Source: Streptomyces huiliensis (lineage in GTDB: Bacteria; Actinomycetota; Actinomycetes; Streptomycetales; Streptomycetaceae). From it: 64,000 nucleotides of DNA. The notes beneath the pieces are model-generated. The model saw only the letters and a program-made list of their open reading frames with translations. It was not told where the DNA came from and made no database searches. A program made the translations under genes and the position numbers. The DNA lies in assembly GCF_020037025.1 (NCBI RefSeq), contig NZ_JAIQLH010000078.1, positions 1 to 64,000 of the forward strand, written 5' to 3'. Numbering within the stretch: position 1 is the stretch's first letter; every line of letters begins with the position of its first letter. Below are positions 1-7,586 of this stretch, one piece after another.

Positions 1-420
1 CCCGGCCTGGCCGCGGCCGGGCTGGGCACACCGCGCAAGGGCCTCACGGAGCTGACCGACGCCTGGGCGGAGGCCCTCGCCGCCGCCCGCGCGGCGGCGG
101 CCGAACGGCGGCTCGGCCCGCTCGCCGAGTGGGCGGCCATCGGCCCGTACCGCGTCCTGACCGGCCTCCCCGCCGACCGGGAGCCGGACCACGCCGTCCG
201 CCCGCTCCTGGCCCACTCCCACGCCGAGCTGGCCCGCACGACGGAGGTCTACCTCGACTGCGCCGGCCAAGCCGGCCGCGCGGCCGCGGCCCTCGGCATC
301 CACCGGCAGACGCTCTACTACCGCCTGTCCCGGGTGGAACAGCTCACCGGCCTGGACCTGGACAACGGCGAGGACCGGCTGCTGCTGCACATGACACTGA
401 AGGCGGCGCGGCTGGGGTGA
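1..420 (+). CDS. PucR/CdaR-type transcriptional regulator, 3' part only
   Basis: This is the C-terminal 139 codons of a gene cut by the left window edge; the reading frame is open from base 1 to the TGA at 418-420. The last 60 residues form the helix-turn-helix typical of PucR/CdaR regulators (HTH_30): a segment beginning [10 protein letters not shown], then the recognition-helix stretch [12 protein letters not shown] and [19 protein letters not shown]. In this family the helix-turn-helix lies at the very C-terminus behind a GGDEF-like or GAF sensory part, so the missing sequence should be the sensor. The inducer cannot be told from this part. The family assignment is firm; the target genes are unknown. 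It ends convergently with the small gene at 536-889. Confidence 0.85.
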   Translation, partial: PGLAAAGLGTPRKGLTELTDAWAEALAAARAAAAERRLGPLAEWAAIGPYRVLTGLPADREPDHAVRPLLAHSHAELARTTEVYLDCAGQAGRAAAALGIHRQTLYYRLSRVEQLTGLDLDNGEDRLLLHMTLKAARLG

Positions 421-535
421 GGGGTGGAGGTCTTGGAGGTCTTGGGGGCGCACTTGCCCTTTCCCAGAGGGCTTGCCCTCCCCCAGAGGGAGCACCCCCC
501 TTCAGGGTTCCTGCGGGGCCGCGGTGACCCCCGGT
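421..535. other. convergent spacer with short hairpin
   Basis: The spacer separates the 3' ends of the PucR-type gene (+) and the GvpU-like gene (-). It holds a short inverted repeat GAGGGC-TT-GCCCTC at 467-480, which could serve as a weak bidirectional terminator. I see no T-tract and no open reading frame with coding character. Confidence 0.3.
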
Positions 536-889
536 TCAGCAGACGCTCCACGCGCTCACCGCGGTCAGCGGTATGCGGAAGAACTCGCCCAGCCGGGCGG
601 GCAGGCTGCTGGAGCCGGCGATCAGGTGGCAGCCGTGGAGGTGGACGAACTCCGGCGGGTAGCCCGGGGGTTCGGCCGCCTCCCGGGCGAAGTCCTCGGC
701 GAAGCGCTCCTCGGGCAGGCCCGCGTCGTTCAGCCGGCCGGCGATGTGGGCGGCCCAGTGCCGGTGGGCCGCGAGGCGGCCCGCGAGCACCACGCCGCCG
801 GCGACGACCGTGATGCGCGGGCCGGCGCCTTCCATCTCGGTGCGGTTGATGAGGTCGACGAGGAGTTCGTCCTGCGGGGTGGCGGTCAT
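536..889 (-). CDS. small GvpU-like protein
   Basis: A 117-residue protein starting at ATG 889 (MTATPQDELLVDLINRTE). The layout is an N-terminal helix, a strand-rich ITVVAGGVVLAGRLAAHRHW segment, a charged middle, and a C-terminal HLHGC...LGEFFRIPLTAVSAWSVC segment. This resembles the gas vesicle accessory family GvpU, whose members share a 'TVxxGGxxxxGxL' strand and a C-terminal 'W/F-R-x-x-L-x-x-V-x-x-F/W' end. No structural gas vesicle gene (gvpA) is nearby, so if the resemblance is real it is an orphan. The assignment is by eye; it may simply be a conserved hypothetical. The longer in-frame extension upstream runs through non-coding sequence and was not used. Confidence 0.45.
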   Translation of the reverse strand: MTATPQDELLVDLINRTEMEGAGPRITVVAGGVVLAGRLAAHRHWAAHIAGRLNDAGLPEERFAEDFAREAAEPPGYPPEFVHLHGCHLIAGSSSLPARLGEFFRIPLTAVSAWSVC

Positions 890-918
890 GCGGGGACTGT
901 AGTGGGGGTCCGGCTCCC

Positions 919-1200
919 TCAGCCGTCCCGGGCGCCTTCCGCGAACACCTCCCCGTACAGCCGGAAGAGGCGGAGCGGTGAGGTGGTGCGGAGCCGGTCC
1001 CAGCAGGCGGCCGTCAGGCGGCGGGCCTCGGCGCCCGGCCAGGGGGTGGGGCAGGAGTTCGGGCGGCAGCAGCGGATCGGGGGGGGCATGGCCTGGGAGA
1101 ACTCGGCCGCCAGTTCGACGGCCAGGGTGAGCCGCGCGGTGTCCGACGGCCGGGGGTCCGCGTCGAGTTCGGCGCGGCAGGCGCGGGCCACGGCGGCGAG
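919..1200 (-). pseudogene. 5'-truncated hypothetical gene (remnant)
   Basis: From about 1200 down to the stop at 919 the minus strand has coding character (residues reading ACRAELDADPRPSDTARLTL and a Cys-containing IRCCRPNSCPTPWPG stretch ending LFRLYGEVFAEGARDG). Upstream of about 1200 the frame stays open but runs antisense to a plus-strand hydrolase remnant, and the residues become low-complexity. I therefore read it as the 3' portion of a gene that lost its 5' end at a junction near 1200. Family not recognised. It has no credible start codon or ribosome binding site. Confidence 0.4.
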
Positions 1201-1203
1201 ACG

Positions 1204-1398
1204 GAGGCCGCGTACCGCCGGCTCCTCCCGCCGGGCGCCCTGAGCGTCGCCCGCTACCCGGACGCGACCCACTCCCTCGTCCCGCACGCCGTCGAAAGGT
1301 CGGCGGCCCGGCTGACCCTGACCGCGCTGTTCGCGCCGCGCCGGCTGTACGCGGGCGGGTTCCTCGCCGATCAGGCGCGCTTCGCGCGGGAGGCGTGA
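1204..1398 (+). pseudogene. alpha/beta-hydrolase C-terminal remnant
   Basis: The plus strand from about 1204 to TGA 1396-1398 encodes about 64 residues with the look of an alpha/beta-hydrolase tail: a strand, then YPDATHSLVP, where the His would be the catalytic histidine, then a helix VERSAARLTLTALF. No start codon, nucleophile-elbow Ser or oxyanion segment lies upstream in frame, because the sequence there switches to the opposite-strand remnant. Probably the surviving end of a deleted hydrolase gene. Alternative: a chance reading frame, although the His-containing motif and amino-acid balance argue against that. Confidence 0.4.
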
Positions 1399-1505
1399 CT
1401 CCTCCTCGCGGAGGCCCGGAGGGAAACGTTCCGGGCGGCTGGGCGACTTGGACGGCAGACCACCCGTCCAAGCAGGGGGAAGCATGAGCGAGAATCGTCC
1501 GGCCA

Positions 1506-1513
1506 TTCGATTC
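1506..1513 (+). promoter_or_regulatory. shared upstream element TTCGATTC (copy 1)
   Basis: TTCGATTC occurs 78 bases before the ATG of the first serine hydrolase, and again 84 bases before the second paralogue (2589-2596). The coding parts are paralogous, so the shared element may be the conserved promoter or an operator core. No standard -35/-10 pair can be fixed around it by eye. Confidence 0.25.
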
Positions 1514-1583
1514 GATGGCGGGTCCGGGGGTGCGCCGCCACCGCGCGCGGCCCGCCGCGGCCCGCCCCAGGGGGGAACCTGCC

Positions 1584-2528
1584 ATGACCGCACACCCGAT
1601 AGCCGACGCCTCAGGCCCCACGAGAGCCCGTCGCCTCTCGCGCACCACGCTCACCGCCGCCGTCGCCGCCGCGGCCGTCGCCGCACCACTCGTCGTGGCT
1701 GAGCCGGCCGCCGCGGCGGGCCCGAAGGTCGTCTGCACCTCGGCCAAGGCCGGCCTCGCCGCCAAGCTCACCAAGGACATCACCGCGGCCCTGCGCGGGC
1801 GGGCCGGCCACACCGGCATCGCCTTCGACGACCCGGCGACGAAGACGAGCTGCACCTACGACGCGGACCGGCAGTTCGACTCGGCGAGCATCTTCAAGCC
1901 GATCGTCCTCGGCACCCTGCTGTGGGACGCGGACAAGGCGAAGCGCTCGCTGACGTCGAAGGAGAAGGCGCTCGCCCACAAGATGATCACCGAGTCGGAC
2001 AACGACTCCACGACGGAGCTCCGGAACCGGCTCACCACGGCGAAGATCACGGCGTTCGTCAAGGCCGCCGGCATGAAGCGCACGCTCCCCAACCAGACCT
2101 GGGGCACCACCCAGATCACCGCGCGGGACGAGCAGCGCCTCCTCTCCCTCCTCACCACGCGCAACAAGCTGATCACCGACAAGTCCCGGGCCTACGCCCT
2201 CGACCTGATGAACAAGGTGATCCCCTCGCAGCGCTGGGGCACCCCGGCCGGCGCCCCCAAGGGCACCAAGGTGCACGTCAAGAACGGCTGGCTGCAGCGC
2301 GACCGGGACGGCCTCTGGCGCGTCCACAGCATCGGCGCCTTCACCGGCGGCGGCCGGACGTACACCCTCTCCGTGCTGACCCACGGCAACCGCACCTGGC
2401 AGGGCGGCATCGACGCCATCCAGGCCGTCGCCCGCGCCGTCCACCGCGACGTCAACCCGGCCGTGAAGAACGCCCAGCTCATCGCTCCGCCGGCGCACCC
2501 GCAGGAGGTCATGCCGCCGCGGTCCTGA
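1584..2528 (+). CDS. secreted serine hydrolase, class A beta-lactamase fold (copy 1)
   Basis: A 314-residue protein starting at ATG 1584 behind a GGGGGG-AA ribosome binding site. Residues 1-45 are a Sec-type signal peptide: Arg-rich start, Ala/Val hydrophobic core, cleavage after about AEPAAAA. The mature part carries the penicillin-interacting motifs: SxxK as Ser102-Ile-Phe-Lys105, SDN as Ser138-Asp-Asn140, and K-N-G (233-235) in place of KTG. The class A omega-loop motif ExxLN is not visible; the matching stretch reads TLPNQTWG, with Asn170 where the neighbour has Glu. Two cysteines (51, 90) may form a disulfide. Such exported proteins may be beta-lactamases or inactive or D,D-peptidase-like relatives; without the omega-loop Glu, efficient deacylation is doubtful. 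A paralogue follows 144 bases downstream. Confidence 0.8.
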   Translation: MTAHPIADASGPTRARRLSRTTLTAAVAAAAVAAPLVVAEPAAAAGPKVVCTSAKAGLAAKLTKDITAALRGRAGHTGIAFDDPATKTSCTYDADRQFDSASIFKPIVLGTLLWDADKAKRSLTSKEKALAHKMITESDNDSTTELRNRLTTAKITAFVKAAGMKRTLPNQTWGTTQITARDEQRLLSLLTTRNKLITDKSRAYALDLMNKVIPSQRWGTPAGAPKGTKVHVKNGWLQRDRDGLWRVHSIGAFTGGGRTYTLSVLTHGNRTWQGGIDAIQAVARAVHRDVNPAVKNAQLIAPPAHPQEVMPPRS

Positions 2529-2588
2529 GCCGGGCGGGGGGAGATGACGGATTCAGGGTGGCACTCCCCACAGAAAACCGCGCAACCG

Positions 2589-2596
2589 TTCGATTC
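2589..2596 (+). promoter_or_regulatory. shared upstream element TTCGATTC (copy 2)
   Basis: Same octamer as at 1506-1513, 84 bases before the ATG of the second serine hydrolase. It is followed by TGTAGTGAG, a possible -10 region. Confidence 0.25.
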
Positions 2597-2624
2597 TGTA
2601 GTGAGTCATGGGACATGAGTTCAC

Positions 2625-2652
2625 GGTGGTGACGCCTCGCCATGTCACCACC
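2625..2652 (+). terminator. hairpin between the two serine hydrolase genes
   Basis: Perfect 9-bp stem GGTGGTGAC / GTCACCACC with a 10-base loop, 20 bases before the second paralogue's ATG. It could terminate transcripts of copy 1, but it also lies where an operator or a 5'-UTR structure of copy 2 would be. There is no T-run after it. Confidence 0.4.
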
Positions 2653-2672
2653 CAGCACAGGGGGGGAATCCC

Positions 2673-3593
2673 ATGACTCAGCACCGCATACCCCGACGCG
2701 CGCTCGCCGCGTCGGTCGCCGTGGCGGCGCTCGCCGCCGCCGCGCCGCTCGCCACCGCGGGCCCCGCCGCCGCGGCGGGGCCCAAGGTCGTCTGCACCTC
2801 GGGCAAGGCCGGGCTCGCGGCCAAGCTCACCAAGGACATCACCGCGGCCCTGAAGAAGATGCCCAGCCGGTCCGCCGTCGCCCTGCAGGACCCGGCGACC
2901 AAGACCACCTGCTCGTACAACGGGGACGCCCGTTTCGACTCGGCCAGCGTCATCAAGGCGACGATCCTCGGGACGCTGCTGTGGGACGCGAACACCCACG
3001 GGCGGCAGTTGACCGCGTGGGAGAAGCAACAGGCCAAGGGGATGATCACCATCTCCGACAACCCCTCCACCACTCGCTTGTGGGAGCGGCTCGGCAGCTC
3101 CAAGGTCAAGGCGTTCGTCAAGGCCGCGGGCATGAAGCGGACCGTCCCGGAGACCGGCCACGCCTGGGGCATCAGCCAGATCACCGCCAACGACGAGCAG
3201 AAGATGCTCGCCCTGTTCACCCAGCGGAACAAGCTGATCCGCGACAAGGACCGCTCCTACGCCCTCGACCTGATGAACAAGGTCGTCTCCGGTCAGCGCT
3301 GGGGCACCCCGGCCGGCGCCCCCAAGGGCACGAAGATCCACGTCAAGAACGGCTGGATGCACCGCACCAACGACAACCGCTGGTACGTGCACAGCATCGG
3401 CGCCTTCGACGGCGGCGGCCGCACCTACACCATGTCGGTGCTGACCTACGGCACGTACAGCGACGCGAGCGGCGCCAAGGCGATCGAGGCGGTCGCGCGG
3501 GTCGTCCACAAGGACCTCAACCCGTCCGCGAAGAAGAGCGCGCTCTTCGTCCCGCCGGCCCGTCCGCAGGAGGTCGTGCCGCCGGGCGTGTGA
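2673..3593 (+). CDS. secreted serine hydrolase, class A beta-lactamase fold (copy 2)
   Basis: A 306-residue paralogue of the gene at 1584-2528, starting at ATG 2673 after a GGGGGGGAA ribosome binding site. Signal peptide about residues 1-35 (TAGPAAAAG at the cleavage region). Motifs: Ser92-Val-Ile-Lys95 (SxxK), Ser128-Asp-Asn130 (SDN), Lys225-Asn-Gly227 (KTG-like). The region between SDN and KNG contains VPETGHAWG with Glu160, where copy 1 has Asn170; this is the only candidate for the omega-loop general base. Long identical blocks with copy 1 (for example YALDLMNKV and RWGTPAGAPKGTK) show a tandem duplication. The cell-wall or beta-lactam role is inferred from the fold only. Confidence 0.8.
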   Translation: MTQHRIPRRALAASVAVAALAAAAPLATAGPAAAAGPKVVCTSGKAGLAAKLTKDITAALKKMPSRSAVALQDPATKTTCSYNGDARFDSASVIKATILGTLLWDANTHGRQLTAWEKQQAKGMITISDNPSTTRLWERLGSSKVKAFVKAAGMKRTVPETGHAWGISQITANDEQKMLALFTQRNKLIRDKDRSYALDLMNKVVSGQRWGTPAGAPKGTKIHVKNGWMHRTNDNRWYVHSIGAFDGGGRTYTMSVLTYGTYSDASGAKAIEAVARVVHKDLNPSAKKSALFVPPARPQEVVPPGV

Positions 3594-3656
3594 GCCCCGG
3601 CCGGGGTCCGGGCACCCGCCCGGACCCCGGTCCCTCAGGGAGGCGGAACAGGGCCC

Positions 3657-3848
3657 TCAGCCCTCGTCGAGGGTGATCGCCTGGACCGGACAGGCCCGCA
3701 CCGCCTCCTTCACCATCGGGTCCGCGCCGCCCTCGCTTCCCGGCCGGACGGCGCCGAAGCCGTCGTCGTCCGTGTCGAAGACACCGGGGGCGGTGAGGGC
3801 GCACTGACCCGAGCCGATGCACAGGTCCGAATCGATGCTGACGCGCAT
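3657..3848 (-). CDS. [3Fe-4S] ferredoxin, P450 partner
   Basis: A 63-residue ferredoxin starting at ATG 3848. Cluster ligands are Cys10, Cys16 and Cys53-Pro54: the pattern CIGSGQC has a non-Cys residue at the usual second ligand position and CP near the C-terminus, which is the single [3Fe-4S] type found beside actinobacterial P450s. It starts 19 bases after the P450 stop codon on the same strand, so the two are almost certainly cotranscribed. It would hand electrons from a ferredoxin reductase to the P450; no reductase gene is in the window. Confidence 0.92.
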   Translation of the reverse strand: MRVSIDSDLCIGSGQCALTAPGVFDTDDDGFGAVRPGSEGGADPMVKEAVRACPVQAITLDEG

Positions 3849-3867
3849 GGGGTACTCCGTTCTGCGG

Positions 3868-5127
3868 TCACCAGGTGACCGGGAGGGCGAACAGTCCTTG
3901 CACGGTGCCGCCGGGTTTGACGGACACCTCATCGGGGGCAACGGCCAGCCGCAGCGTGGGGATACGGGCGAACAGGGACGAGAAGGCGATTTCGAGCTCC
4001 GCGCGGGCCAGGTTCTGCCCCAGGCACTGGTGGATCCCGTACCCGAACGCCACATGATGGCGCGCGGAGCGGTGGACGTCGAGGGTGTCGGGGTCGGCGT
4101 AGGAGGCCGGGTCCCGGTTGGCCTCGGGAGTGGCGAGCAGGACGCCCTCGCCCGTCCGGATCGTCTCGCCCGCCACCTCGACGTCCGCCACGGCGACCCG
4201 GACCAGCGAGTCGGCGATCGAGAGGTAGCGCAGCAGCTCCTCGACCGCGCCGCGCATCAGCGCGGGATCGGCGCGCAGGGCGGCCAGTTGCTCCGGGTGG
4301 CGGAGCAGGGTGTAGGTGCCGAGGGAGATCATGTTGGACGTGGTCTCGTGGCCCGCGATGAGCAGCAGCAGCGCCATGGAGACGAGTTCCTCGCGGTCCA
4401 TGGTGCCGGCGGGGTCCGCGAGGAGGGTGTCGAGCAGGCCGTCGCCCGGTGTCTCGCGTTTGCGGTCGAGCAGCCGCCGGAAGTACGCCCGCAGCTCCTC
4501 GCGGGCCTCGCGGGCCTCCGCCGCGGTCTCCGCCACCAGCAGCCGCCGGGAGCGGCTCTCGAAGAACTCGTGGTCGGCGTAGGGGACGTCGAGCAGGGAG
4601 CAGATCACCGTCGACGGGACGGGGAGCGCGTACGCGGTGACGAGGTCGGCCTCCGGGCCGGCCGCCAGCATGCGGTCGAGGAGCTCGTCCACGACCTGCT
4701 GGATCGCGGGGCGCAGGGCGTTGATCCGCTGGAGGCCGAAGCCCGGGATGAGCGTCCGGCGCTGGCGGTTGTGCAGGGGGTCGTCGGTGCCGAGGAGGGG
4801 GATGGGCCGGATGGCCTGTTCGGCGAGGCGCGGCATGGTGACCGGGAAGTCCGGATGCTGCCGGTCGGCGGAGAGGCGGCGGTCGCCGAGCAGGGCGCGG
4901 ACCTCGGCGTGGCCGGTGACGAACCAGACCTCCCGGCCGTCGAAGAGGGTGACGCGGGTGAGCGGCCGGTCTTCGGGGGCCGAGGGGTGGCCGGCGGGCG
5001 GATGGTACGGGCAGACCCGGTCCTGCGGCCAGGGTTGGGCGGCGGTTTCCGGCGGCGTTAACGGGGCGGCTGGGGTGGCCGGGGCGAAGGGGGTGGCGGA
5101 CAGCGGGGGTTGCGCGATTTCGGTCAT
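3868..5127 (-). CDS. cytochrome P450, TTA-containing
   Basis: A 419-residue soluble bacterial P450. ATG 5127 is chosen because GGAGG lies 7 bases upstream; the longer frame before it is Arg/Gly-rich and non-coding. Motifs: I-helix AGHETT at 258-263, K-helix ExxR at Glu297-Arg300, and heme loop FGYGIHQCLG with the cysteine ligand Cys368. The overall layout is like the CYP105 class of Streptomyces P450s. Substrate unknown. Codon 23 (bases 5059-5061) is the rare leucine codon TTA, which in Streptomyces needs the bldA tRNA, so translation may be limited to late growth. The ferredoxin gene follows directly. Three 17-bp repeats lie upstream. Confidence 0.93.
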   Translation of the reverse strand: MTEIAQPPLSATPFAPATPAAPLTPPETAAQPWPQDRVCPYHPPAGHPSAPEDRPLTRVTLFDGREVWFVTGHAEVRALLGDRRLSADRQHPDFPVTMPRLAEQAIRPIPLLGTDDPLHNRQRRTLIPGFGLQRINALRPAIQQVVDELLDRMLAAGPEADLVTAYALPVPSTVICSLLDVPYADHEFFESRSRRLLVAETAAEAREAREELRAYFRRLLDRKRETPGDGLLDTLLADPAGTMDREELVSMALLLLIAGHETTSNMISLGTYTLLRHPEQLAALRADPALMRGAVEELLRYLSIADSLVRVAVADVEVAGETIRTGEGVLLATPEANRDPASYADPDTLDVHRSARHHVAFGYGIHQCLGQNLARAELEIAFSSLFARIPTLRLAVAPDEVSVKPGGTVQGLFALPVTW

Positions 5128-5248
5128 CGGTGACCTCCGGCGAGCAGACTGGTATCCTTGGGCAACCATTAGACCGGAGGGTTCCGTACCCGTCCATGGG
5201 GCGTGACCGGAATCCGGCCACACGGGACCGCTATCCGGTCGCCTCCCC

Positions 5249-5293
5249 CGCGTACGGCCACACCTCGCGTACGGCCGCACGCCGCGTACGGCT
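5249..5293. repeat. three 17-bp tandem repeats upstream of the P450
   Basis: CGCGTACGGC occurs at 5249, 5266 and 5283, an exact 17-bp period, each followed by a variable 7 bases. The last copy runs into the 3' end of the TetR gene. The core GCGTACG is nearly self-complementary. The array lies 120-165 bases upstream of the P450 start, so it may be a binding array for a regulator or simply a slippage repeat. Confidence 0.5.
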
Positions 5294-5888
5294 ACGCCTC
5301 CCCCGGGTCGAGCACCCGCCCCTCGGCGATGCGCCGCACGCCTTCGACGATGTCCTTGCCGCGCGGCGCGGCCGCCGGGTCGATGAGCCACTGCACCCAG
5401 AGCCCGATGAACAGGGCGTGGACGACCGATCCCACGGTTCGGGACGCGACGGCGGGCACCTGGTCGTCGTCGACGCCCTCGAGGATCGCCACGATGCCCT
5501 CGCGGCCGCTCGGCAGCACGGCGGCGAACTGCTCACGCAGCTCGGGACGCTTCGGCAGCTGGCCGATCATCTCGAACTGGGCGGCCCAGAACGCCTGGTC
5601 CGCCGAGAAGCCCTCCAGCAGCGAGTCCCAGCAGGCCGCCATCCGTTCGTCGTGCGAGGCGTCGGGAGTCGCGCCGGCGGCCAGCGCGCGGCCCGCCCGC
5701 TCCCCCCACTCCTCCGTCAGCTGGATGAACGCGGCCATCATCAGCGCGTCCTTCGAGCCGTAGTGGTAGCCGATCGAGGCCAGGTTGGCGCCGGAGGCGG
5801 CCACGATGTCACGCGCGGTCGTGCGCGCCCAGCCCTTGTCGAGCAGGCAGCGCTTGGCGCCGTCCAGGAGGTCTTCGCGATGTCCCAT
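5292..5888 (-). CDS. TetR-family repressor, divergent from MFS exporter
   Basis: A 198-residue protein starting at ATG 5888. Residues about 5-50 are a TetR DNA-binding domain (ARTTARDIVAASGANLASIG-YHYGSK with the usual YHYF-like turn); the rest is an all-helical ligand/dimer domain, with a C-terminal part resembling TetR_C domains. It is divergently arranged with the MFS transporter at 6011, with a 122-base intergenic region that carries three copies of a decamer. The usual arrangement is repression of the exporter and of itself, relieved by the exported compound. It is also upstream of, and on the same strand as, the P450 and could cover that gene by read-through. Confidence 0.9.
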   Translation of the reverse strand: MGHREDLLDGAKRCLLDKGWARTTARDIVAASGANLASIGYHYGSKDALMMAAFIQLTEEWGERAGRALAAGATPDASHDERMAACWDSLLEGFSADQAFWAAQFEMIGQLPKRPELREQFAAVLPSGREGIVAILEGVDDDQVPAVASRTVGSVVHALFIGLWVQWLIDPAAAPRGKDIVEGVRRIAEGRVLDPGEA

Positions 5889-5910
5889 GCCGGAAGCCTA
5901 ACCGCCGTCC

Positions 5911-6000
5911 ATACGCACGTCATGGACGCCCGTCTCATACGGACGTTTGATACGCACGTATTAAACGGCCGTCATAGACAGGCGTTTAAGACGTGCGTAT
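5911..6000. promoter_or_regulatory. operator array with three ATACGCACGT decamers
   Basis: ATACGCACGT is present at 5911-5920 and 5950-5959, and in inverse orientation (ACGTGCGTAT) at 5991-6000. Related half-sites (CATACGGACGT, TAAACGGCCGT) lie between. The array fills the divergent spacer between the TetR and MFS genes, and the last copy ends 11 bases before the MFS ATG. It is the probable binding region of the TetR repressor. Confidence 0.6.
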
Positions 6001-6010
6001 AGTCCTGCTC

Positions 6011-7561
6011 ATGACGAACCCCAGCACCCGCGCCGGGCGCAGGGAGTGGACGGCGTTCACCGTCCTCCTGCTGCCCCTCCTCCTGGTCTCGATGGACACC
6101 TCCGTCCTCTTCTTCGCCGTCCCGGCCATCACCCGGGACCTGGGCGCGAGCAGCACCCAGCAGCTCTGGATCTTCGACAGCTACGCGTTCGCCCTGGCCG
6201 GGCTGCTGATGACGATGGGTTCGCTGGGCGACCGGATCGGCCGCCGCAAGCTCCTGCTGCTGGGCGCCGCCGCCTTCGGCACGGCATCGGTGGCCGCGGC
6301 GTACGCGCAGAGCGCCGAGATGCTGATCGCGGCGCGGTTCGTCCTGGGCATCGGCGGTGCGACGCTGATGCCGAGCACGATGGGGCTGGTGCGCAACATG
6401 TTCCGCGACGACGCGCAGCGGGCCAAGGCGGTCGGCATCTGGTCGGCGGCCATGGCGGGCGGCATCGCGCTGGGCTCGGTGCTCGGCGGGGTGATGCTCA
6501 AGCACTTCTGGTGGGGCTCGGTCTTCCTGCTGAACGTGCCCGCGATGGTGCTGCTGCTGATCTGCGCGCCGTTCCTGGTCCCGGAGTTCAAGGACCCGCG
6601 GCCCGGCCGCTTCGACCTGCCGAGCGTGGTGCTGTCGATGGGCGCCGTGCTGCCCACGATCTACGGCGTCAAGGAGATGGCGGCCGACGGCTTCGACGTC
6701 ACCCGGCTGCTCTGCGTGCTCGCCGGCCTGCTGCTCGGCGTGGCGTTCGTCCGGCGGCAGCGCGGCGGGGCCGCGATGATCAGCCGTGAGCTGTTCCGCG
6801 ACCGCGCCTTCGGGGCGGGCATCGGCCTCAACTCCCTCGCGATGTTCGCCATGATGGGCTCCTCGTACTTCACCACCCAGTACCTCCAGTCGGTCCTGGG
6901 CAAGGGCCCCCTGGAGGCGGCGCTCTGGGGCACCCTCCCGTCCGTCGCCGTCGGCGCGGCCGCACCGCTGGCCACCGTCGCGGCCCAGCGCGTGGACCGG
7001 GCCTACGTGATCGCCACCGGTTTCGTCATCGCCGCGGCCGGCTTCGCCCTCCTCCTCGGCACCGGCACCTCCTCCCTGGTCCTCACCCTGATCTCCTGCG
7101 CGGTCATCGCCTGCGGCATCGTCATCGTCGCGGCGCTCGTCTCGGACCTGGCTCTCGGTGCGACGCCGCCCGAGAAGGCGGGCTCGGCCGCCGCTCTGCT
7201 GGAGACGGGGCAGGAGTTCGGCGGGGCGCTGGGTATGGCGGTGTTCGGCAGCATCGGGATGGCCGTCTACCGGCGGGACGTGGCCGACGGCCTCACCCTG
7301 CCGCAGAGCGAACTCGCCACCGTCCGCGAGACGCTGACCGGTGCGGCGGCGGTCGCCGGGCGGCTGCCCGGGCGGGCCGGGGAGGCTGTGCTCTCGGTTG
7401 CCCGGGAGGGGTTCGTGCACGGGATGCACGTGGCCGCGGCGGGGGCGGCTGTGGTGCTCCTCGTCGGAGCGGCGGTCTCGGTCCGCCTCCTGCGAGGGCG
7501 GCCGGCGCCGGCCGCTCCGGCCGAGGGACCGGCGGAGGCGCCGGTCGCCGTCGGGCGGTGA
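6011..7561 (+). CDS. MFS drug exporter (DHA2 type, 14 segments)
   Basis: A 516-residue membrane protein. ATG 6011 is preferred over the in-frame GTG at 5993, which lies inside the last operator decamer. Hydrophobic segments are spread over the whole length, consistent with 14 transmembrane helices. The loop 2-3 signature is GSLGDRIGRRKLLLLGA and motif C-like glycines follow in segment 5 (GIALGSVLGGVML). It belongs with the SmvA/QacA/EmrB group that exports drugs or quaternary ammonium compounds by proton antiport. The divergent TetR gene and operator array suggest induction by a substrate. The C-terminus is Pro/Ala-rich and cytoplasmic. Confidence 0.9.
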   Translation: MTNPSTRAGRREWTAFTVLLLPLLLVSMDTSVLFFAVPAITRDLGASSTQQLWIFDSYAFALAGLLMTMGSLGDRIGRRKLLLLGAAAFGTASVAAAYAQSAEMLIAARFVLGIGGATLMPSTMGLVRNMFRDDAQRAKAVGIWSAAMAGGIALGSVLGGVMLKHFWWGSVFLLNVPAMVLLLICAPFLVPEFKDPRPGRFDLPSVVLSMGAVLPTIYGVKEMAADGFDVTRLLCVLAGLLLGVAFVRRQRGGAAMISRELFRDRAFGAGIGLNSLAMFAMMGSSYFTTQYLQSVLGKGPLEAALWGTLPSVAVGAAAPLATVAAQRVDRAYVIATGFVIAAAGFALLLGTGTSSLVLTLISCAVIACGIVIVAALVSDLALGATPPEKAGSAAALLETGQEFGGALGMAVFGSIGMAVYRRDVADGLTLPQSELATVRETLTGAAAVAGRLPGRAGEAVLSVAREGFVHGMHVAAAGAAVVLLVGAAVSVRLLRGRPAPAAPAEGPAEAPVAVGR

Positions 7562-7586
7562 GCCGGGGTGGGGGCGGGGTCGGGGG

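Noticed and set aside
473..1243. Long plus-strand frame of 256 codons over the GvpU-like gene
   Set aside because: It is antisense to the gene at 536-889 and to the minus-strand remnant, has no ribosome binding site and shows low-complexity residues; high GC gives long open antisense frames.
2580..2610. tRNA-like TTCGATTC sequence (T-loop)
   Set aside because: TTCGATTC resembles a T-loop, but no acceptor, anticodon or D-arm can be paired around it, and the same octamer precedes the first paralogue.
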